DNA of 64,000 bases from Dyadobacter sp. CY356. GTDB lineage: Bacteria; Bacteroidota; Bacteroidia; Cytophagales; Spirosomataceae. The position numbers and the translations under genes are program-made. The notes beneath the pieces were generated by a model. It saw nothing but the letters and a program-made list of their open reading frames with translations, was not told where the DNA came from and did no database searches. Position 1 is the stretch's first letter, and every line of letters begins with the position of its first letter. Below, piece by piece: positions 46,115-54,618 of the stretch. Location: assembly GCF_021440195.1 (NCBI RefSeq), contig NZ_JAJTSZ010000006.1, positions 62,001 through 126,000 on the forward strand. The letters run 5' to 3'.

Positions 46115-46615
46115 TTAAGCCAGATTTAATTTGCCATGATCTCCCGCATCACTTTGGGTACCGGTAACCGCCGCTTTAACCATTGAAAAGAAAACGACCA
46201 TTTTAGAAGACGGACTATCCCAATAAGCTGCCTGATCAGTGGTGACTTTCAATACCACAATATTCGGATCCTCTTTACCTTCCGGGAACCAGGCTTTTGA
46301 TAATGGGCTCCACAATTCTTCTTTCTTTTGTTCATCTTCAACAATTGTGGCATAACCTGTCACACTTAAATAAGTATTGTCGCCGGGATGTGAATAAATC
46401 AACGTTACCTCTTCCCCACTTCCGGTTTCTTTACCAATTTCTGTTTGTTTACTGGTAAAAAACCACGCATTGCCTTCTTCATCCACTTCAAGTGTTGTCA
46501 TTGGGCGGGATTCAATTTTTCCATTTTCATAGGTTGTATACATACAAAAACGAATATCTTCAACCAGTGACTTCAATTTTTTTACTGCTTCCGAACTTTG
46601 AAGGTTCTTTTCCAT
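46115..46615 (-). CDS. General stress protein of the pyridoxamine 5'-phosphate oxidase-like fold
   Basis: A 166-residue flavin-binding split-barrel protein. Family marks are the strand pattern ICMY-like RFCMYTTYENGKIESRPMTTLEV near residue 22, AWFFTSKQT near 50, VTLIYSHPGDNTYLSVTGYATIV near 70, and WFPEGKEDPNIVVLKV in the second half. This subgroup (Pyrid_ox_like, called general stress protein 26 in Bacillus) probably binds FMN or FAD but is not expected to make pyridoxal phosphate. Cytoplasmic. It stands alone, between a palindromic element and the tenA gene. Confidence 0.88.
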   Translation of the reverse strand: MEKNLQSSEAVKKLKSLVEDIRFCMYTTYENGKIESRPMTTLEVDEEGNAWFFTSKQTEIGKETGSGEEVTLIYSHPGDNTYLSVTGYATIVEDEQKKEELWSPLSKAWFPEGKEDPNIVVLKVTTDQAAYWDSPSSKMVVFFSMVKAAVTGTQSDAGDHGKLNLA

Positions 46616-46737
46616 AACTATATATTTTTAAGTCTGTGATGATTTTAATTACAGACCCAATTAAAATAATTGTTCCAAATGTGGATAAAACCGTTCTTAA
46701 ATAACATTAAACACAATTTTTTAGAAATAGTTAAACA

Positions 46738-47388
46738 TTACACAGACCATTTTTCAAGCTTATAAGCACTATCCCAAAAAACGTATTCAAGTTTGGATGC
46801 CATGAGATAAGCTTCCATCATTTTATCCTTTACAGTTTTAGAAGCCTGGTCAGCCAGATTGTTACAAATAGACAACGCTTTTTCAACGGATGCGGCAAAT
46901 TCTTCCCCTGCATAAGCGTCAATCCAGTTTTGATATGGATTGGGAGATGCCTGATTTGCATAAATGTAATCACCGATTTTCTTATAAATCCAGAAACAGG
47001 GAAGTAAGGCTGCAACCGAAACTTCGTACGATTCAAAAGCGGCGGTCGACAATAAATAATTTGTATAAGCAAAACAGCCGGGAGCTTTTCCGCCGTCAAA
47101 GTCAATGACATATTCTTTAAAATAACTTTCGTGTAAAATCCGCTCGACGATAATCGCATTTTGGGCAAATTGGAGAAAATCGAGTAACTCCTTAGAGGTT
47201 GCTGCTTTGGTCCCGGCCGTTGCCAATGCCTTCGCAAATTCTGCCAGATACAAAGAATCCTGATAGATGTAGAATTTGAACTTCTCCACCGGCAAAGTGC
47301 CAGCCATCATTTCCTGATTGAAGGGATGATCCTGAATTTTATTATAAATTGGCAAAGCTTCGTTCCAGAGATGATCTGTAAATTTCAT
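46738..47388 (-). CDS. tenA: Aminopyrimidine aminohydrolase / thiaminase II TenA
   Basis: A 216-residue all-helical TenA protein. It hydrolyses formylaminopyrimidine breakdown products to HMP (4-amino-5-hydroxymethyl-2-methylpyrimidine) for thiamin salvage. The catalytic cysteine is C131 in AALLPCFWIYKKIG; the active-site Asp lies in YQDSLYL (D44), and the C-terminal glutamate region is LEYVFWDSAY. It begins 15 bp after thiD, so the order thiE-thiD-tenA forms one unit, and the HMP it releases is the substrate of ThiD. TenA-C class. Cytoplasmic. Confidence 0.95.
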   Translation of the reverse strand: MKFTDHLWNEALPIYNKIQDHPFNQEMMAGTLPVEKFKFYIYQDSLYLAEFAKALATAGTKAATSKELLDFLQFAQNAIIVERILHESYFKEYVIDFDGGKAPGCFAYTNYLLSTAAFESYEVSVAALLPCFWIYKKIGDYIYANQASPNPYQNWIDAYAGEEFAASVEKALSICNNLADQASKTVKDKMMEAYLMASKLEYVFWDSAYKLEKWSV

Positions 47389-47403
47389 AGTACGTTTAAT
47401 TTC

Positions 47404-48225
47404 TTAACTTATAATATGCATTGATTGTGGGAAAAAGGAGTGATTTAATGGTCCGGAGCCTTTTCCTGTTGTGACATCTTTCCCGGCTTCAATAGCATTG
47501 GCCACATATTTTTTGGCCAGCCGGATCGCTTCCGGTAATGAGCTCCCTAGCGCAACGTAGGTGGCGATAGCGGAAGAAAGTGTGCAGCCGGTACCATGAA
47601 CGTTTTTACTTTCGATATAATCACTTTCAAAAATCTGCGGCTTTTCTCCTTTTTGAACAAAAACATCAAATAATTGGGGAGCTATTAAATGTCCGCCTTT
47701 GAGCAAAACGGCCTTGCAACCTTTATCAACCATTCCTTCAGCCGCAGTGATCATTTCGCCGGTATTTCTAATTTCTCCGCCTGACAGGATTTTGGCCTCA
47801 TCCAGATTAGGTGTGATTAGCGCAACGCGCGGAAATAGTTCTTTCCACAAAACATCAATGGTTTGATCCTGAATCAGTTTAGCTCCACTTGTGGAAACCA
47901 TAACCGGATCAAAAATTACAAATGCAGGCTGAAAACGATCAAGAATTTCTGCAATGATTTCAGCCGTTTCAACGGTATTGATCATGCCAATTTTGACACA
48001 ATCAACGGTAATATCTTCAAAAACAGCTTCCAGTTGATTTTTCAAAAATGCACCTGGCACAGGGTGAATAGCCCGAACGCCAGTTGTGTTTTGGGCAGTA
48101 AGCGCAGTAATCGCAGAAGCTCCATAAGCACCGAGCGCGGCAATGGTTTTAAGATCGGCCTGGATTCCGGCTCCTCCCCCGCTATCGGATCCGGCGATGG
48201 TGAGTACTGTGGGATAGCGCTTCAT
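47404..48225 (-). CDS. thiD: Hydroxymethylpyrimidine / phosphomethylpyrimidine kinase
   Basis: A 273-residue ribokinase-fold protein. It phosphorylates HMP twice, giving the HMP pyrophosphate needed by ThiE. Characteristic segments are the N-terminal TIAGSDSGGGAGIQADLKT (substrate binding, about residues 9-27), ALTAQNTTGV, VFDPVMVSTSGAKL-like IFDPVMVSTSG, and the anion hole with catalytic Asp region in VHGTGCTLSSAIA. The start overlaps the thiE stop by 4 bp (ATGA type), so translation is probably coupled. Cytoplasmic. Confidence 0.96.
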   Translation of the reverse strand: MKRYPTVLTIAGSDSGGGAGIQADLKTIAALGAYGASAITALTAQNTTGVRAIHPVPGAFLKNQLEAVFEDITVDCVKIGMINTVETAEIIAEILDRFQPAFVIFDPVMVSTSGAKLIQDQTIDVLWKELFPRVALITPNLDEAKILSGGEIRNTGEMITAAEGMVDKGCKAVLLKGGHLIAPQLFDVFVQKGEKPQIFESDYIESKNVHGTGCTLSSAIATYVALGSSLPEAIRLAKKYVANAIEAGKDVTTGKGSGPLNHSFFPQSMHIIS

Positions 48226-48845
48226 ATTTTTTCAGTTTTATGGATCAGGGATTTTAAATATTTTGCTGCTTCAAAAGGGGAAGCCGAACTGCAAATTGCT
48301 GAGATAACTGCAATTCCTTCTGCTCCATTAGTAATGGCTTCTGCTACATTTGTATCATTTAACCCCCCAATGACCACGAGCGGATGTTTACTATGCGCAT
48401 TTACCCATCTTAAACCATCCATCCCCCAAGGCGTTAGTGTATCGGTTTTTGAAGGCGTTGAAAATAATGGACTGACGGCGAGGTATGTCAAAGTAAAATT
48501 TTCTGCTTCTGTCACATTATTTTTTGTCTCAGCTGAAAGACCGATTATTTTGTCTGGTGGCAGTAAATCGCGAAGGATTTTATATGGCATATCGCTCTGC
48601 CCTACATGAACACCATCAGCGTCACAGGCAAGTGCAACATCAACACGATCATTTATAATAAGTGGCACATTATAGGGAAGAAGTAATTCCTTCATTTTTT
48701 TAGCCCGATCAATAAAAGCACGGGTTCCCAGTGATTTTTCACGAAGCTGAACCATTGTCACGCCGCCTTTTACTGCTTCTTCCACAACCCGGAATATATC
48801 TCTGCCGAGACAGGCGTTTTCATCGGTTACGAGGTATAGTTGCAT
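48222..48845 (-). CDS. thiE: Thiamin-phosphate synthase
   Basis: A 207-residue TIM-barrel enzyme. It joins HMP pyrophosphate and hydroxyethylthiazole phosphate to thiamin phosphate. Marks include LYLVTDEN at the start, VTMVQLREK, the substrate loop LIINDRVDVALACDADGVHVGQ, and the C-terminal VVIGGLND and GAEGIAVISAI phosphate-binding motifs. It is the first gene of thiE-thiD-tenA. Its other substrate comes from ThiM, encoded 1.1 kb upstream on the same strand but beyond the tandem-repeat array. No TPP riboswitch is visible directly before thiE. Confidence 0.95.
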   Translation of the reverse strand: MQLYLVTDENACLGRDIFRVVEEAVKGGVTMVQLREKSLGTRAFIDRAKKMKELLLPYNVPLIINDRVDVALACDADGVHVGQSDMPYKILRDLLPPDKIIGLSAETKNNVTEAENFTLTYLAVSPLFSTPSKTDTLTPWGMDGLRWVNAHSKHPLVVIGGLNDTNVAEAITNGAEGIAVISAICSSASPFEAAKYLKSLIHKTEKI

Positions 48846-48894
48846 AAATTTATTTTTTTTATCAGGGATTTAAGGAAGTTGGTTGAATGTATTA

Positions 48895-49913
48895 TGTCAC
48901 CCCTTCGGGGTTTTGAATAATCGTTAAATTCCTTTACTATAATAATTTCATCCCTTCGGGATTGTGTAAGTCGAAAGTCAAAATGATAAAGCAAAAATCG
49001 AATTTGACATTTTTCAACCTTGATAAGATGGTATTGTTATGAAAAATAAAATTCACCTCGTTACCCATACCTTAGAAACTCAGCCCATTCAAAATCCCGA
49101 AGGGATGACATTATTATAGAAAACATATTTTCGACATTTTATCTTTCCCAACATTCAGCCAATTCAAAATCCCGGAGGAATGACATTATTATAGAAAACA
49201 TATTTTCGACATTTCATCCTTCCCAACATTCAGCCAATTCAAAATCCCGATGGGATGACATTACTATAGAAAACATATTTTCGACATTTTATCTTTCCCA
49301 ACATTCAGCCAATTCAAAATTCCGAAGGAATGACATTATTATAGAAAACATATTTTAGACATTTTATCTTTCCCAACATTCAGCCAATTCAAAATCCCGA
49401 AGGGATGATAATATCGTAGAAAACATATTTTCGACATTTTATCCTTCCCAACGTTCAGCCAATTCAAAATCCCGAAGGAATGACATTATTATAGAAAACA
49501 TATTTTCGACATTTCATCCTTCCCAACATTCAGCCAATTCAAAATCCCTAAGGGATGACATTACTATAGAAAACATATTTTCGACATTTTATCCTTCCCA
49601 ACATTCAGCCAATTCAAAATCCCGAAGGGATGACATTATTATAGAAAACATATTTTCGACATTTCATCCTTCCCAACATTCAGCCAATTCAAAATCCCGA
49701 AGGGATGACATTATTATAAAAACATATTTTCGACATTTTATCCTTCCAACATTCAGCCAATTCAGAATCCCGAAGGGATGACATTATTATAGAAAACAAA
49801 TTTTTGACATTTCATCCTTCCCAACATTCAGCCAAGTCAAAATCCCGAAGGGATGACATTATTATAGAAGGATATTACAAACTACGTTTTATAACCCCTA
49901 CGGGGTGACATAA
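48895..49913. repeat. Array of eleven 75-bp direct repeats with hairpin cores
   Basis: From 49091 to about 49870, eleven units begin at 49091, 49166, 49241, 49316, 49391, 49466, 49541, 49616, 49691, 49764 and 49839. The period is 75 bp, except one of 73. Each unit has the palindrome ATCCCGAAGGGAT followed by GACATTATTATAGAAAACA and CATTCAGCCAATTCA. Units differ by a few substitutions, several of which break the palindrome. Related single palindromes flank the array: CACCCCTTCGGGGT and ATCCCTTCGGGAT on the left (48898-48965), and ACCCCTACGGGGT on the right. There is no open frame through it. Confidence 0.9.
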
Positions 49914-49976
49914 TTTTACTCAACCAATTTTCTATTATTAAGTTGAACACGAAATTTTTAAACAGATTTCCAACGA

Positions 49977-50774
49977 CTATAATATCCTCACAACCGCCGA
50001 TTCTGCCAATTCGTCCGGCGACAATTCCGATAATAAATCTAAAAATGCAATCTGAAATGACCCGGGCGATTTTGCTTTTAAGAATGCTTTTTCGCCACAA
50101 ACACCCATCATCGCAGCAGCTGAAACAGCCGCTTCAAAACCATCCGGCTGAATGGCAAAAAATGCACCTGCAATGGCGGACGCGGAACAACCCATTCCCG
50201 TTATTTTTGTCATAAGAGAAACTCCATTATCTACAAAAGCCACTTTTTCGCCACTAACGATGACATCCGTGGCACCGCTTACACTTACCACACAGCCGTA
50301 TTTTTGACTTAGTAATTTGGCAGCCTGCAAACTATCCGTTGAAATTGCAGTACTGTCCACACCTTTTGTCTGAATATTACTTCCGGCCAGCGCAAGGATT
50401 TCAGAGGCATTTCCGCGAATTAATGTTGGAGATGCAGTATTTAACAATTCGGTAAGTGTGGTATTCCGGTATGCTGTGGCCCCCGCACCGACAGGATCCA
50501 GTATAACAGGCTTCCCCAATTTTACAGCCGTTAACATTGCCTTTTTCATTCCTTCCACCCACACCGGCGACAATGTTCCGATATTGATTACCAAAGCTCC
50601 TGCAATGGCAACCATATCCTCAACTTCTTCAACCGCATGAGCCATAACCGGGGAAGCACCAATCGCCAGAAGCGCGTTGGCGGTATAATTCATCACAACA
50701 AAATTTGTAATGTTGTGCACAAGAGGCGATTTCGCTCTTAGCTGTGTAAGATTTTCAGCAAGATTAAATTTCAT
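49977..50774 (-). CDS. thiM: Hydroxyethylthiazole kinase
   Basis: A 265-residue ribokinase-like enzyme that phosphorylates 4-methyl-5-(2-hydroxyethyl)thiazole so that ThiE can use it. Visible family segments are SPLVHNITNFVVMNYTAN near residue 16, ALVINIGTLSP near 60, KPVILDPVGAGATAYR near 88, PTLIRGNASEILAL near 116, and the active-site GMGCSASA (Cys196). It lies behind a TPP riboswitch, so thiamin should switch it off. Downstream on the same strand, after the repeat array, come thiE, thiD and tenA, all salvage steps; no de novo thiC or thiG is in the window. Confidence 0.96.
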   Translation of the reverse strand: MKFNLAENLTQLRAKSPLVHNITNFVVMNYTANALLAIGASPVMAHAVEEVEDMVAIAGALVINIGTLSPVWVEGMKKAMLTAVKLGKPVILDPVGAGATAYRNTTLTELLNTASPTLIRGNASEILALAGSNIQTKGVDSTAISTDSLQAAKLLSQKYGCVVSVSGATDVIVSGEKVAFVDNGVSLMTKITGMGCSASAIAGAFFAIQPDGFEAAVSAAAMMGVCGEKAFLKAKSPGSFQIAFLDLLSELSPDELAESAVVRIL

Positions 50775-50867
50775 ATTACCGGGTTTTGAAAGAAAAACAA
50801 AACGAACTGGCGGCTGAAAAGCTGTACCCGGAATTGTGATAACAAAAGTGAGAACTTCTGTTTAAAC

Positions 50868-50943
50868 GCTTTTTCCTACGACAGTACAAACTGTTTCAGG
50901 TTCAAAGGGTATTTCTCAGTCCAATTTTGGACACCCCTAAAGC
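50868..50943 (-). promoter_or_regulatory. TPP (THI-box) riboswitch upstream of thiM
   Basis: On the minus strand the sequence shows the conserved TPP aptamer: GGGGTGTCC, a loop and GGACTGAGA, then the CTGAGA-x-x-x-ACCC motif (ACTGAGAAATACCC), followed by GAACCTGA, a variable stem ACAG/CTGT and GTAGGAAAAAG. The order and spacing fit the family well. It ends about 94 bp before the thiM start codon, leaving room for an expression platform. It should lower thiM expression when thiamin pyrophosphate is plentiful. Confidence 0.93.
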
Positions 50944-51051
50944 CAATTTTATGTACGAATGTAGTAGTTTTGATCCTTATTAAAAATATAAAATGTTTTG
51001 GCACTATTTTTACCAGGCTTGCTACCTCACATCTAATTCTTTTTTTAACAA

Positions 51052-51702
51052 ATGATTAAAGCGGCAATATTTGACATGGACGGATTGCTTATTGATTCAG
51101 AACCAATCTGGACGGAAGCAGCCACGGAAGTGATGCAAAAAGTAAACTTCAAATTAACCCACGACCTCAAACTTCAGACAACAGGTTTGTCTATAAAATT
51201 ATTTCTGGAATTCTGCTATCGTTTACAGCCATGGAACACACCTGACCGAGCTACGCTCGAACAGGAAATTCTGACCATAGCGCACAAAAATATCATTGCC
51301 AACGCAAAGGCAATGCCCGGTGCTATTGACCTGATCAAAAACTTACATGCTGAAAAGATAAAGTTGGCTGTGGCTTCTGCTTCACATATGGAACTCATTG
51401 AAGCTGTGCTTAGAAGACTGGAAATCATTGATTATTTTGATACCTGGCATTCCGGAGAGCTGGAAGAACATACTAAACCACATCCGGCCGTATATATTTC
51501 TACGGCGGCAAAACTGGGAATTCCGGTTTATGAGTGTATCGCTTTTGAAGATTCCTTCACTGGCCTGCGCTCAGCTCATGCTGCAAAAATGATCACAATT
51601 TGTGTCCCGAATCCGGAAGTTTACGACGATCCGAAATTTGATCTTGCCCATTACAAATTGCGCTCACTGGAAGAATTTGATATTCTGGCTGTTGGAGTTT
51701 AA
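51052..51702 (+). CDS. hxpB: HAD-family sugar phosphatase (HxpB/YniC-like)
   Basis: A 216-residue HAD hydrolase with a small helical cap. The nucleophile and acid/base aspartates are D8 and D10 in FDMDGLLIDSEPIW. The second motif is VASASH near residue 105, and motif III/IV is KPHPAVY followed by AFEDSFTGLRSAHAA. The closest family I recognise is the E. coli hexitol/2-deoxyglucose-6-phosphatase HxpB (YniC), which shares DMDGLLIDSEP, the QPWN segment, ASAS, KPHP.VY and AAKLG. It would dephosphorylate sugar phosphates in the cytoplasm. The kinase gene follows after 70 bp and may be cotranscribed. The symbol is by similarity only. Confidence 0.85.
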   Translation: MIKAAIFDMDGLLIDSEPIWTEAATEVMQKVNFKLTHDLKLQTTGLSIKLFLEFCYRLQPWNTPDRATLEQEILTIAHKNIIANAKAMPGAIDLIKNLHAEKIKLAVASASHMELIEAVLRRLEIIDYFDTWHSGELEEHTKPHPAVYISTAAKLGIPVYECIAFEDSFTGLRSAHAAKMITICVPNPEVYDDPKFDLAHYKLRSLEEFDILAVGV

Positions 51703-51772
51703 GAATAAATGCGATATTAGCCCGCAAGAAATTTTTCTTCTTATTCCTCAGCCATAGAAAAATCAGATCTGC

Positions 51773-53113
51773 ATGACCGGTCTTCGCCATTTCAGTATTA
51801 TGATTGCCGTCCGGATAACGGTAATCATTCTTACCGTTATCCTTTTGTTCCGGTTAGTTGAATTTCACACCAATGAAGGTCTGATCTATATTCTGGGCTC
51901 GATCATCGTTTTTATCCAGGCCTCTCTGCTCTATAATTATGTTACGAAGGTGAACAGAAAACTGATCTATTTTCTGGAATCGGTTCGTTACTCTGATTTT
52001 ACGATTAATTTCCGGGCAGATAATACCATGGGTACGACTTTCCGGGAATTGAATCAGCAATTCAATGAAGTTTTACAGGCCTTTCGTCAGGCAAGGGCTG
52101 AGAAAGAAGCGAGTTTGCAATATCTGAATACAATTGTCCAGCATATCGGAACGGGGCTGATTACTTTTGACGGTACCGGACAAGTTAATATCATCAATAG
52201 TGCCGCTTTACGGATGCTGGGTATCTACCGGCTTCATCAACTCAGTGAACTTGAAGACAAACATCCGAGATTATATGAACTGCTGGCCAATCTGAATTCC
52301 GGTGTCCGGGAGTTGTATCGCACACCTGCGGATCAGCCGCTTGCCTTGCAGGGAGCCGCGATCCAGATGCATGGAAAATGGGTTCGGATTGTGGTTTTGC
52401 AAAATATCCAGACCGAACTTCAACAGCAGGAAGTTGAATCGTGGCAGAATCTTACGCGTGTTTTGCGTCATGAAATTATGAATTCCATGACACCAATTGT
52501 TTCGTTGGTTGGAACAATGCGTTTGATTGTCAATGAAGATATTGAGCCGAGTACTTCCAATCACGAAGCAGTGAGTGATTTGAAAGAAGCGCTTCAAACT
52601 TTGGAAAAGCGAAGTAAAGGCATGATGCAGTTTGTGAATGCTTACCGGGATTTTACTACTTTACCAAAACCGAATTTTGCCACATTAGCAGTGAAGGAAT
52701 TGCTGCATGATGTGATGCAATTGTTACAGACTGACCTTACAGCCGCAGGTGTATTATGGCAAATCAATATTAAACCTGAAACACTTTCGCTCAAAGCTGA
52801 CAGTGCACAAATCCAGCAGGTATTGATCAACCTGATCAAAAATGCCTCTGAATCTTTCACATCGCAGTCCGGCAGAATGATTGCTATAAATGCTTATGTT
52901 ACAGATGGCGTTACGATTATTGAGGTTGAAGATAACGGAGACGGCATTGAGCCTGAGGCACTTGATAATATTTTCATTCCCTTTTATACAACGAAGAAAA
53001 CAGGGTCGGGTATCGGGTTAAGCCTTTCCCGGCAGATTTTGCAGCAACACGGCGGACAATTAAATGTACGGTCTTCTGTTGGAAAAGGGACTGTTTTTTC
53101 GCTTGTAATTTAG
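51773..53113 (+). CDS. NtrY-like membrane sensor histidine kinase
   Basis: A 446-residue sensor kinase. Two transmembrane helices (about residues 9-28 and 36-56) enclose almost no periplasmic loop, so it probably senses a membrane or cytoplasmic cue. A HAMP/PAS-like stretch follows (70-215; GLITFDGTGQVNIINSAALRMLG). The phospho-acceptor is H233 in RVLRHEIMNSMTPI. The ATPase domain has N-box NLIKNASES, G1 VEDNGDGIEPE and G2 GSGIGLSLSRQI. It resembles the kinases that in Bacteroidota accompany NtrC-type regulators. No regulator gene is beside it; the orphan regulator at 40535 is the best candidate partner. Confidence 0.92.
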   Translation: MTGLRHFSIMIAVRITVIILTVILLFRLVEFHTNEGLIYILGSIIVFIQASLLYNYVTKVNRKLIYFLESVRYSDFTINFRADNTMGTTFRELNQQFNEVLQAFRQARAEKEASLQYLNTIVQHIGTGLITFDGTGQVNIINSAALRMLGIYRLHQLSELEDKHPRLYELLANLNSGVRELYRTPADQPLALQGAAIQMHGKWVRIVVLQNIQTELQQQEVESWQNLTRVLRHEIMNSMTPIVSLVGTMRLIVNEDIEPSTSNHEAVSDLKEALQTLEKRSKGMMQFVNAYRDFTTLPKPNFATLAVKELLHDVMQLLQTDLTAAGVLWQINIKPETLSLKADSAQIQQVLINLIKNASESFTSQSGRMIAINAYVTDGVTIIEVEDNGDGIEPEALDNIFIPFYTTKKTGSGIGLSLSRQILQQHGGQLNVRSSVGKGTVFSLVI

Positions 53114-53212
53114 TGTTTTGCAGGTTATATAGAGAGCCATAGCGTTAAAAAGAGGGACACAGAGATTTTTCTTTTTTATCTGCAAAATTTATTGCTACAT
53201 CTAAGTTTTATT

Positions 53213-53247
53213 ACCCGTCCGACGGTAAAAAAAACCGTCGGACGGGT
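53213..53247. repeat. Perfect REP-like palindrome
   Basis: ACCCGTCCGACGGT (53213-53226) and ACCGTCGGACGGGT (53234-53247) form a perfect 14-bp stem around an A-rich loop. The same core is found at 7644-7674 and, as a half, at 10182-10195. Confidence 0.75.
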
Positions 53248-53276
53248 GGCTCATGAAATAGACTTTGGAATAGGCG

Positions 53277-53315
53277 ACCCGTCGGACGGCTTTTTCCGCC
53301 GTCAGACGGGTTTTA
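53277..53315 (+). terminator. REP-related hairpin, probable terminator of the kinase gene
   Basis: ACCCGTCGGACGGC (53277-53290) pairs with GCCGTCAGACGGGT (53298-53311) with one mismatch, followed by TTTT. It sits between the convergent kinase and DUF1501 genes, 30 bp after the perfect palindrome. Confidence 0.55.
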
Positions 53316-53391
53316 AAACTTATTACGAAAAAAATAGTCTGATAAAACTCCGTCTCCCTACCGTTTTAAACTCCTTGGCCCTCCGTGCAAC

Positions 53392-54597
53392 CTATACCAA
53401 CCCCCGCAAGCCTGAAAAGCCTTTTCCTAAAATACCCGCATCGTCTGCGTTCAACCAATCTTTCAATAAAGAAGAATACAAATCCCTGAAATCAAGCTTA
53501 TAACGCAGATCACCACCGTCCAGATCCACCAGATTTGGCGCTTCATTATAAATGATAGAACTGCGCGGCGGACCGCCGATCAGAAATACATTATTGGCCG
53601 TTCCATGATCTGTTCCGTTGCTTCCGTTTTGTTTTACCCTTCTGCCAAATTCACTGAAAGTCATGATCATTGTCCGGTCCAGCTGGCCCTGTTTTTTCAG
53701 ATCATCAACAAAAACGCTTACTGCGTCGGCGTATTGTTTCAATAATTTATCCTGTTGGTTTCTTTGTCCCACGTGCGTATCAAAACCAGAAAGCGAAACA
53801 TAATAAACCTGGGTGTCAACACCGGAAACAATTAGCTCAGTTATCGTTTTCAAACTTTTTCCAAGTTGCGTATCAGGATAATCACTGAAACTTCCTTTGG
53901 CCTTACCCTTTTGATATAAATAGTCTGCGCTGGATTCTGTATCAGCCAGTGTTTTGTACAAATAACTTACCTGATCATGATCATCGCCGGAATGATGAAT
54001 TGTTTTGGCAAGATTTCCGGCTATGCCATTTTTAGTCTGACGATATAATTTTTGCGGGTCAAGCATCGCCAACCCATTTGCCTTGCTGCCTTTCATGGCC
54101 AGACTAAGCGTATCGTCAATTTCGAGCATATGATGCGGCTTTATTTCGCAGCCATCACAGGTGGAATCCAGATACCTGCCAAGCCAGCCCGTATTCAGAT
54201 ATTGATCTGCATTACTTGCCGTTTGCCAAATGTCCATCGACCGGAAATGTGAACGATCGGGATTTGGATATCCAACATTGTTCAAAATTCTGACGCGTCC
54301 ATCGTCATAAAGTCTTCGCAGCGATGCCAAAGCCGGGTTTAAAGCAATTTCATCAGTCAATGCCAGTACCTTTTCTTTTTCAATAGCCAAAGCAGGACGT
54401 TCACGATAGTAAATATCGTTGCGATATGGGATCACCGTGTTCAAACCATCATTACCACCAGACAACTGGATCACAACCAATATTTTACCGTTAGGATTAT
54501 TTGAAATCCCGGTTTCATGTGCTTTCAAAAAATGCGGGATCATCATTGTTCCGGCCGTAGCCAAAACCGATGTTCTTATAAAATCACGTCTTTTCAT
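53392..54597 (-). CDS. DUF1501 family exported protein
   Basis: A 401-residue protein whose N-terminus MKRRDFIRTSVLATAGTMMI has the RR and hydrophobic stretch of a twin-arginine-like signal. The body shows the DUF1501 (sulfatase/alkaline-phosphatase-like fold) pattern: ILVVIQLSGGNDGLNTVIPY, LNNVGYPNPDRSHFRSMDIWQTA, TGWLGRYLD, VYYVSLSGFDTHVGQRNQQ, MTFSEFGRRVKQNGSNGTDHGTANNVFLIGG. Its partner DUF1800 gene lies 21 bp upstream, and the two families nearly always occur together. Their shared role is unproven; both are exported and often linked with envelope or polysaccharide functions. Confidence 0.9.
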   Translation of the reverse strand: MKRRDFIRTSVLATAGTMMIPHFLKAHETGISNNPNGKILVVIQLSGGNDGLNTVIPYRNDIYYRERPALAIEKEKVLALTDEIALNPALASLRRLYDDGRVRILNNVGYPNPDRSHFRSMDIWQTASNADQYLNTGWLGRYLDSTCDGCEIKPHHMLEIDDTLSLAMKGSKANGLAMLDPQKLYRQTKNGIAGNLAKTIHHSGDDHDQVSYLYKTLADTESSADYLYQKGKAKGSFSDYPDTQLGKSLKTITELIVSGVDTQVYYVSLSGFDTHVGQRNQQDKLLKQYADAVSVFVDDLKKQGQLDRTMIMTFSEFGRRVKQNGSNGTDHGTANNVFLIGGPPRSSIIYNEAPNLVDLDGGDLRYKLDFRDLYSSLLKDWLNADDAGILGKGFSGLRGLV

Positions 54598-54618
54598 TTT
54601 GGATTTATTTAATGAAAA

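Noticed and set aside
47863..48609. 248-codon plus-strand frame across thiD and thiE
   Set aside because: Antisense to two enzymes with full motif sets; no family resemblance.
49091..49870. Regular repeats resembling a CRISPR array
   Set aside because: The whole 75-bp unit is repeated, including what would be the spacers, and no cas genes are in the window. It is a tandem direct repeat.
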